From Owenia fusiformis (Eukaryota > Annelida > Polychaeta > Sabellida > Oweniidae), in assembly GCA_903813345.2 (NCBI GenBank), contig CAIIXF020000005.1:36771375-36831374 (forward strand): a DNA stretch of 60,000 nucleotides, given 5' to 3'. The translations under genes and the position numbers were made by a program. The notes beneath the pieces are model-generated. The model had not been told where the DNA came from and did not search any database. It worked only from the letters and a program-made list of their open reading frames with translations. Positions 53,640 through 60,000 of this stretch are shown piece by piece (within the stretch, counting starts at the first letter, position 1; the number at the start of each line of letters is the position of its first letter).

Positions 53640-56130
53640 TTTCATTCATTGTGTTTTTGTTGTATTAAGGTCTTATCATGATGTTGCATATTTTAGCACT
53701 CCTACTGTATTCTCGACTGAACTTGCTTTTGAAGCCATTCACTAACATCTGAATGTCAATTTAACTGAAAATTTCATCACACTTTTATTATCAGAAATTG
53801 ATTCACATTAACTGTGCTAATGACTCAAAAATCAGAAAATTTTAGTCGTAGGGCGAAAAGTCTAAGCCCAGAAAATCATCTCAATTTTTTTTCAAAAAAC
53901 TGAAAATTTAGTGATCTGTTTTTCATAAGCACACAGAAGTGCAGTTCAAATCACAAACCTTTCATATGTCATTGGTTATTCACTGGTATATCCCGATTTA
54001 ATTACCACCATTTTGTCGAAAACAACGCGAAATATTGTGTTCTTCGAAGAAAAACCTACGAATGAGGAAGTGACAAAAATCCTGGGGTTCCCCATTTGCA
54101 TCAAATATACGAACGGTAGAATCTTTAAAAATACGAACGTGTTAATTATTAAACGTAACGGACAGTCAGCTCAGAGCCTGGAAGTGGAATATAATTATCA
54201 CTGATATGCAACAGTATATGTATCCTCCATAGTGATTATACCAATTAATGAATATATAATATTAAAAAAAAACATCCGTAGAATGGATTTCCCTCGCAAA
54301 TCAGGATTACTCGATTTTTCGTAGTCTGATCATTCCGATGAGTTTTACCGGTCACGACCGGGCAGTACTGGATTGGGCCAGTAAAAGGCCTTCTTTTAAA
54401 GTTGTGCACTGAATTTGACTGAAATATATTCTGAAAAGTCTGAATTTAGAATGTTGAGCAGGGACCTTTGAATTGAATACACTCAAAGGTCGGGCCATGC
54501 TCGGATGCTGCCCGACGGGGGCTAAAGGCGGAGGGGGCGGAGTAGGCCTAGCTGTACATGTAGGCTTAGGCCTACACCTAGCTAAGCCACGACAGGGGAG
54601 TGAGTCACCCCGGCCCTTACATATTTCTGCGACGGTTTAAAGACCATTAACATATGAGCGGCAAACTTTTTATGACTCGTACTTTTCCAAGTGATATGTT
54701 TCTCTTATTCCAAGATAGAATAATTGATTTGATTTTTTCTATTTTTGGTTGCCAATTTTCATCAAGATAAGAAGGAGTGCTCATTGCTCGTGATGTCAGC
54801 GGGGCGTGGTTAGTCCCCGTATTTAAGATATGCTGTATGATCAGAAGTTGAACTATTGATTTTTATAATGACCTTTTGCAAGTATTTGGCGAGTCATTAT
54901 GATTTTGCCCTGAAATAGCATCTAATTTATTGTCTATCTTAATTTTGTAAGCATACTATCTGGTATCTGCAACTATTTTTGATATCAAGGGAATGGTTTT
55001 GAATTTGTTCTTCAATATGTATTGTAATGGTCTTTAGTATGAATGAAATGTCCTTTGGTCTTGTGGTTTTGGATTATGATAAGTTTTTCGAATGTCAGGC
55101 GGTATAAGACATTCTTTATTTACAATATCAGTTTGGGATACTTGGGGTTTGCTTTCTTTATGACTGATTTTACTCGTAATGCTTCATTCTCTCGCTTTGT
55201 TTTTAACACCTTTTAGTATTTCGTCGTTGACAATTGTGAATCCTTTTTTTACACCTCTCAGTTTAGGGATCAATCTCAAAAGGTCGATGTCGTAGTAGTG
55301 AATATTATTGACTGGGGTTGGGGGGGGGGGGTTCAATCCTTTATACCATGGTCAGATCAATATCAGGTTTATAACACCAAAGGTGATATCATCACGCCCA
55401 GGGAAATCTTTTGAGACTTCGTTTCGTTCTTTTCACATTCACGTCATCTATTAAATTACTAATTTCCAAACGAAATTTTTATGTTTTGACAGTCATAATA
55501 TGAAATACATGTAACGTTTATATTTCCAAAATTAATTTATTGTTTTCTCATCAAGCATGTGGTTTTTGAAGTAGATAGTGCTCTTGATCATGGTATAAGG
55601 TCGTTATTCACCTGTCGGGATGATATGGGGGTATCCCTCGGAATATCGATAGTTTCCCTCGGTCACTGCGCTCCCTCGGGAAATATTCATATCCTTGTGA
55701 TATTCCCCATATCAAATCTCTCCTGGTGAATAACTTCTTTTTAGACATCGAAGAATACTTAACATACTAGTATTGCAATTTTACCTCAATCCCCTGTCAG
55801 ATATATAGTTTAGTGGGAGGCCTGTAGTTATCGTGTATTGATGTGATATTCTATATTCAATTTCTTAATCAGGGATGTGAAGCTAATGCGCGTGTCTCTC
55901 CTTAAAGGGGACCACCACCATGGTCACATGATCAGTCGTGTGGAGGTAAGCTCTCAGTTGAAATAAAAGCACTGTCCTCCTTTGGTTTATGTGAAAAGTA
56001 GCTAATACCCTCATGTATTGGTCAGTTTGTGTGTCACACGACTAATCCACACCATATGCTTCATTCAACATATTTTATGCTATTAAGCTGCATATAAAAA
56101 CACTACTTTGCAGTAAAAACGTACTACTGG
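53640..56130. other. Region upstream of the kinase gene
   Basis: Contains the probable kinase promoter or 5' UTR; its exact start is not visible. A GC-richer stretch at 54,477-54,640 includes GGAGGGGGCGGAG, an Sp1-like GC box, and TAGGCCTA palindromes, and could be a distal promoter. A 63-codon plus-strand open frame at 54,013-54,204 has no supporting context. A run of G lies at 55,318-55,331, and a fold-back sequence at 55,600-55,742 (GTTATTCACCTG and GGTGAATAAC). Confidence 0.45.
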
Positions 56131-56138
56131 ATGAACTA

Positions 56139-56543
56139 AGGTTAGGGTAATTAAATTAGTTGTTTCTCATTCTTGCCCGCGTGTGGCCCAATCCCCCTCC
56201 ACCTTTTTCTGCCATTTCTGAGAAAAAAACACCGTACCTCGCGCGCATCCATGGCGTGTGAAACACTTTTTTTTAAACTTTTTATGGATCAGGATAATTG
56301 ACAATATCGTGGTACTGATATCTGATCAAATATACCAGTAAAGTAGGCTAAATTCAACATAAACTCAGTTTATTTCCTTCAAAATTAGTTATTTGTTTTT
56401 ACAGTTATTTTAAAGAAAAAAATCATCCCGTCCCTCATCAGCATTTAAGATAGACAAAAAGGTAATATAAAAACCGTCATTCCCGTATCAATTTTGAAAA
56501 TAAGAAGAAAGAGAAACAACTAATTTAATTACCCTGGCCTTAC
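56139..56543. mobile_element. TIR element of about 405 bp
   Basis: Ends TAAGGTTAGGGTAATTAAAT and the complement of TAAGGCCAGGGTAATTAAAT, with about 30 bp of inverted repeat continuing through TAGTTGTTTCTC. No open frame. No clear target duplication was identified. Confidence 0.75.
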
Positions 56544-56731
56544 ATAAAATACAAAGCCACTAGCTAGCTCATACAGTATACTTACCCCTTGCAAATTGTA
56601 ATTTATTGAATTCACAGTAAACCCAACAATTTAAAAAAAACAAAGAACATTGTTCTCATGGATCTATTATTCATGTTAAACTAACTATGAAAATATAAAT
56701 ATGAAATAATATGTTAGCTTGAAGTCATATA

Positions 56732-57727
56732 CAGGGTGTCCAAAAAAAAACAGGACCGTAAGAAAGTTAAATAACTCGGTCAATTTTGCATATTTTGCCT
56801 TGAAATTTAAGAATTATTTAGTTCATTCAATGTGAATTTTTGTTCTGAAAGTTTGATGATAATCTGTTCATTGTGTCAAAAACTACAGTCCTTTACAAAA
56901 CATGCTCAAAGTGGGCACTTCTCCTCTCTATGCACAAACGAATCCTGCGAACAAAGTTGTTAATGACCCTTCTATACACATTAATGTGGATGGTAAATAT
57001 TGGGGTAGTTATTGCCCTCTTAAGATTGTTATGGGCCTGTCAGTATACACATTGGCTTTGAGAAATCCTCAAAGATAAAAATTTGGGGGATTTAGATCAG
57101 GCGAATGAGCTGCCCATATGGTTTGCGTTCTGCAACTGATGAGCTGACCACCAAAGCATTGCCTAAACCATTTTAGCATATCATTTGCAGTGTTGGGGTG
57201 GTATTGGCTTGTTGAAACCACTGCTTAATTATCTCATTAGATGTCCCTTCTGGTGCTTAGTGACCTCCACAACTTGGTGAGAACTTACTGGTCCTTGTTC
57301 ATGGTGATAGCAAGTCCCCAGTCACCTTCGAACCAAAAGGGACTGATGATTCCATGTTTCCTCATTGCCACCCAGGGAGTGCATTGTTCAGAATGCAATG
57401 GATGCTGTAACACTTCATCAGGAGGATGTAAACCCCAGTAGCAATTGTTCTTGGAACAAACTTGTCCATTCAGGAAGACATGTGTGTAGGAGGATCATCA
57501 ACAGCTTTGTTCGCCAGATTGAATTGTGCATAGAGATGAGATTTGCAGATTTGGGGCATGTTTTGTAAGGAGCTGTAGTTTTTGACTCAATTGGTAGATT
57601 ATTATTAAACTTTCACAACAAAATTCACATTGAATGAACTAAATAATTCTGAAATTTCAAGGCAAAATATGCAAAATTGACAGAGTTATTCAACTTTCTT
57701 ACGGTCCTGTTTTTTTTGGACACCCTG
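56732..57727 (-). pseudogene. Mariner-type transposon with decayed transposase
   Basis: TA-flanked 996-bp element with TIRs of about 165 bp (CAGGGTGTCCAAAAAAAAAC). On the minus strand the interior reads AAHSPDLNPPNFYL, then a stop where family members have Trp (TGG to TGA), then GFLKANVYTDRP. This is the last catalytic block of IS630/Tc1/mariner transposases. Other stops and frameshifts make it inactive. Open frames on the plus strand here are shadows. Confidence 0.85.
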
Positions 57728-57829
57728 TATAAGATGAAAATATATGTTCATGCATTTGCATTTTTCCATAAGGGAATATATTCCCATGTAAGTAAATACA
57801 GGTGCAATATATAAGTTATATTATGAGGT

Positions 57830-58166
57830 TATATAATGGTTGATTCTGTATATCGTGTATGATATATTCACGAGTGACCGAAGGGAACGAGTGAATATAT
57901 CATATACTCACGAGAGTATAGCGATATACAAAATCAACCATTATATGATCTTATTATCCCACCCTAATCTTTAATTAATAAAAGGTTAATCTAAATTCAG
58001 CAGTTGTATATCGAGTCGAAGAGTTGTATACGCGGCCCAGGAGTTGTATACGCTATCCAGGAGTTGTATATCGTTCTCAAGAGTTGTATACGATGAGTGT
58101 TGGTTTTATATTGCAGTTATACAATGCTATTATACAATCATATAAAGCACTTAGGGTGGGATAAGT
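57830..58166. repeat. Hairpin plus short GTTGTATAC tandem repeat
   Basis: TAATGGTTGATTCTGTATAT and its near complement ATATACAAAATCAACCATTA form a stem at 57,834-57,945. From 57,999 to 58,100 there are five units of about 20 bp containing GAGTTGTATA. The phrase TTATCCCACCCTAA (57,952) recurs inverted as TTAGGGTGGGATAA (58,151), so the block may be a single fold-back element. Confidence 0.6.
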
Positions 58167-58223
58167 ATATCTATGTCATCTGTCTATACATGCGCGTATA
58201 ATATAGTGATACATTTGAACAAG

Positions 58224-58299
58224 ATGGTTCTGGAAAGAAATGAGCGTGGCAGATTTGCTAAAAAGCCACATACACCACAAAAGCAAGACCAATTTGAAA
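58224..58299 (+). CDS. Weak candidate first exon
   Basis: ATG opens MVLERNERGRFAKKPHTPQK followed by QDQFE and a consensus donor GAAA|GTAAGTTC. The basic N-terminus with RGRFAKK looks like the start of a nuclear or transposon-derived protein, but no further exon can be linked within the window. It lies on the opposite strand to all other genes. Confidence 0.3.
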
Positions 58300-59562
58300 G
58301 TAAGTTCATTATTCTCAAGGGTACACTTCAAGTGAAAGCTACATTGCTACAGGGTGGCCTATCATTCTGAGACAAATGTATTATCCAACGATTGTGATTT
58401 TCGAAGCTAAAATATGATATCCTGAGCAGATGGAAATACATTCCCATGAGATATGTATATATGGTCAAAAGTGATAACTATTTATTGAGTGTAATGAAAC
58501 GTATCCTTCGCTAACTGCTTTTGTTTGAGATAATTATCATGAAATAATTTTAAATTAATTTTTATGTGTGTCATTGATCCTAATCCACCCTGTAGTCTGG
58601 TGTTTGTAGAGTATTGCACCTCGTACAACTTATTCTCACAAATATCAAACCTCATTTACTAATTAATTTTTTGTATGAATATGAAGAGTCCAAGCATTGC
58701 TTTTTTATGTTTACTGTATAGCTATATTTAGCCTTGATATCCATAATTTTTTAAAACAAAATCTCACCGTTAGATTTCGAGCTATTCATGTTTACTCATT
58801 TTTCTAATTGGAAAACAATGCAAATCTCATTTTTTCAAAGGAAAAAAATTGAAATTCTAAGACGGTGAAAAATCATTAAAAAATACACAGATTCAGAATC
58901 CGGCAAGCATTTTCCCTTATTCCTCTCCGTTAAGAAGTTTTGTAAGGTGTTGGATCCCTTTAAATATAGATAGTAGGGAGGTTAAGATACACGTTTTAAA
59001 AAAACTTGTACGTGAACGTGTAGAATTATGTTCCTCTGTGGACTAGTTCTCCCATTTGTGCTGTTTACTTGGCTGATTGATTATAAAGGTTTACGGAAAA
59101 TAATTGTAATTAGATCCTGGACAAGTGAATTAAGAGCACAACAGTAATCCCTGGGTGTCGAAATATTACACGCGCAGTCGCGCACGTACAGGTTCTATAA
59201 AAAAAACGTGTAACTTATTGTAATGCAAACACCAAGTTTCCAAAAAACAAATTTAGCACAATGAAACTTTTTTTATCTAAATCCATTTTAATTTATTCCA
59301 TTGTTAACATGTCATTCAAATATACATCATCTAATACATAATACAATATCAGCAGTTGTTTATGTTTTCTGAGATCTTAAGTAGAGACAAAAAGGACGAA
59401 CGGTTCTTTTATTAGATCAATCGTTTTTGCATCCATTTTTTCCATTACTTGTTTCTGTTGGTGCTCATAGTCTCATCAAGCCCTGCTATCCGCCCGCTCC
59501 CTAGGGGATTAATTAATACAAGATCAGACTACCCGTATTCACACATCAATAGCATTTATTAA

Positions 59563-59841
59563 AAAAAATTACGGCTCGATCTGCGTGCCTGTATATGGAA
59601 TATAGGGGAATCCACTAGACTACAATGGGGAGACAGGATCACTGAACGCATTCTCATAGCTACAGACACTAGGATGACGAATTTCCTAGATACACCTGAC
59701 GATGTAGATAAACTTGTCATGGAAGATACAGTAATTCACTCCTTAGATATTTATAAATATTCATTCCCACCGGGTATCATTCAATTCAACCCACAGGCGC
59801 GTATTGCACATTTAGTATGGTCGGAATCACAGTTGAAGTGA
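59563..59841 (+). CDS. Weak candidate 3' exon / open frame
   Basis: A 92-codon stop-free stretch ends with TGA and has coding-like composition: RLQWGDRITERILIATDTRM, FLDTPDDVDKLVMEDT, DIYKYSFPPGIIQFNPQ, HLVWSESQLK. A possible acceptor ATGGAATATAG lies at 59,594-59,604. No family is recognised and no upstream exon is evident. It could instead be part of an unrecognised transposon. Confidence 0.3.
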   Translation, partial: KKLRLDLRACIWNIGESTRLQWGDRITERILIATDTRMTNFLDTPDDVDKLVMEDTVIHSLDIYKYSFPPGIIQFNPQARIAHLVWSESQLK

Positions 59842-60000
59842 GGCAAGCGTGGGTTAAGCACCGGAAGGACTAGTGCTAGACTGACACAATAGCATTCAAC
59901 TGGATCTAGTACTGGACAAGTAAAGTACCAAGTACTCCACTAGGGCACTTGGCTTGCACCGAGCCAAGAGTCTGGTCTAACACCTACATCAGGCAACAAA

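Noticed and set aside
54013-54204. 63-codon plus-strand frame
   Set aside because: Starts at TTG rather than ATG, has no acceptor or donor context, and lies just upstream of the divergent kinase gene. Kept only as a note in the upstream region.
56873-57568. Three plus-strand frames
   Set aside because: They lie antisense to the decayed mariner-type transposase, whose signature is on the minus strand.

Overview
This is animal nuclear DNA. Genes are split into many short exons with GT/AG introns, the DNA is AT-rich, and introns and spacers are full of small inverted-repeat DNA transposons, minisatellites and one non-LTR retrotransposon. The gene content is a TBK1/IKK-epsilon-like kinase, large secreted VWA/MAM/Ig/PAN proteins with Thr-Pro-rich linkers, and a small secreted Gly-Tyr protein. 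This suggests a marine invertebrate, most likely a lophotrochozoan such as a mollusc. That placement is inference. No species is identified, and no CRISPR array, prokaryotic operon or virus is seen.

All well-supported genes lie on the minus strand, so the window reads right to left. (1) About 53,620-42,951: a complete 17-exon TBK1/IKK-epsilon-like kinase gene. The joined exons give 2,403 nt, 800 residues plus stop. (2) About 35,800-19,244: 'gene B', a secreted mosaic protein with 17 coding exons plus one 5' non-coding exon. The joined exons give 5,520 nt, 1,839 residues plus stop. Its order is signal peptide, WRP module, Thr/Pro-rich linker, VWA, VWA, Thr/Pro-rich linker, WRP module, Ig-like, MAM, PAN/Apple, and a C-terminal region I do not recognise. 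(3) About 13,430-12,808: a small secreted Gly/Tyr-rich protein with calcium-loop-like Asp repeats and a clear TATA box. (4) About 9,765 to beyond position 2,484: 'gene A', a tandem paralogue of gene B that lacks the two VWA exons. Its MAM and later exons would lie left of the window.

Genes A and B share promoter, untranslated first exon, exon lengths, intron phases and even intronic repeats, so they come from a segmental duplication. Both encode extracellular products that probably act as mucus, matrix or adhesive proteins (inference). The kinase is an unrelated cytosolic signalling protein of innate immunity and autophagy.

Between and inside the genes: an 80-bp satellite-like array (1-1,895); fold-back and TIR elements; a 5'-truncated, frameshifted Jockey/CR1-type retrotransposon (15,123-17,670) inside a split MITE; two 810-bp copies of one element in opposite orientation in gene B introns; two mariner-type elements with decayed transposase; TTAA-flanked elements, one with an exact empty site in the paralogous intron; a 5S-rRNA-derived fragment in a kinase intron; and several minisatellites in the kinase gene, one of which holds the stop codon. 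The region 53,640-60,000 holds mostly repeats and a few weak exon candidates.
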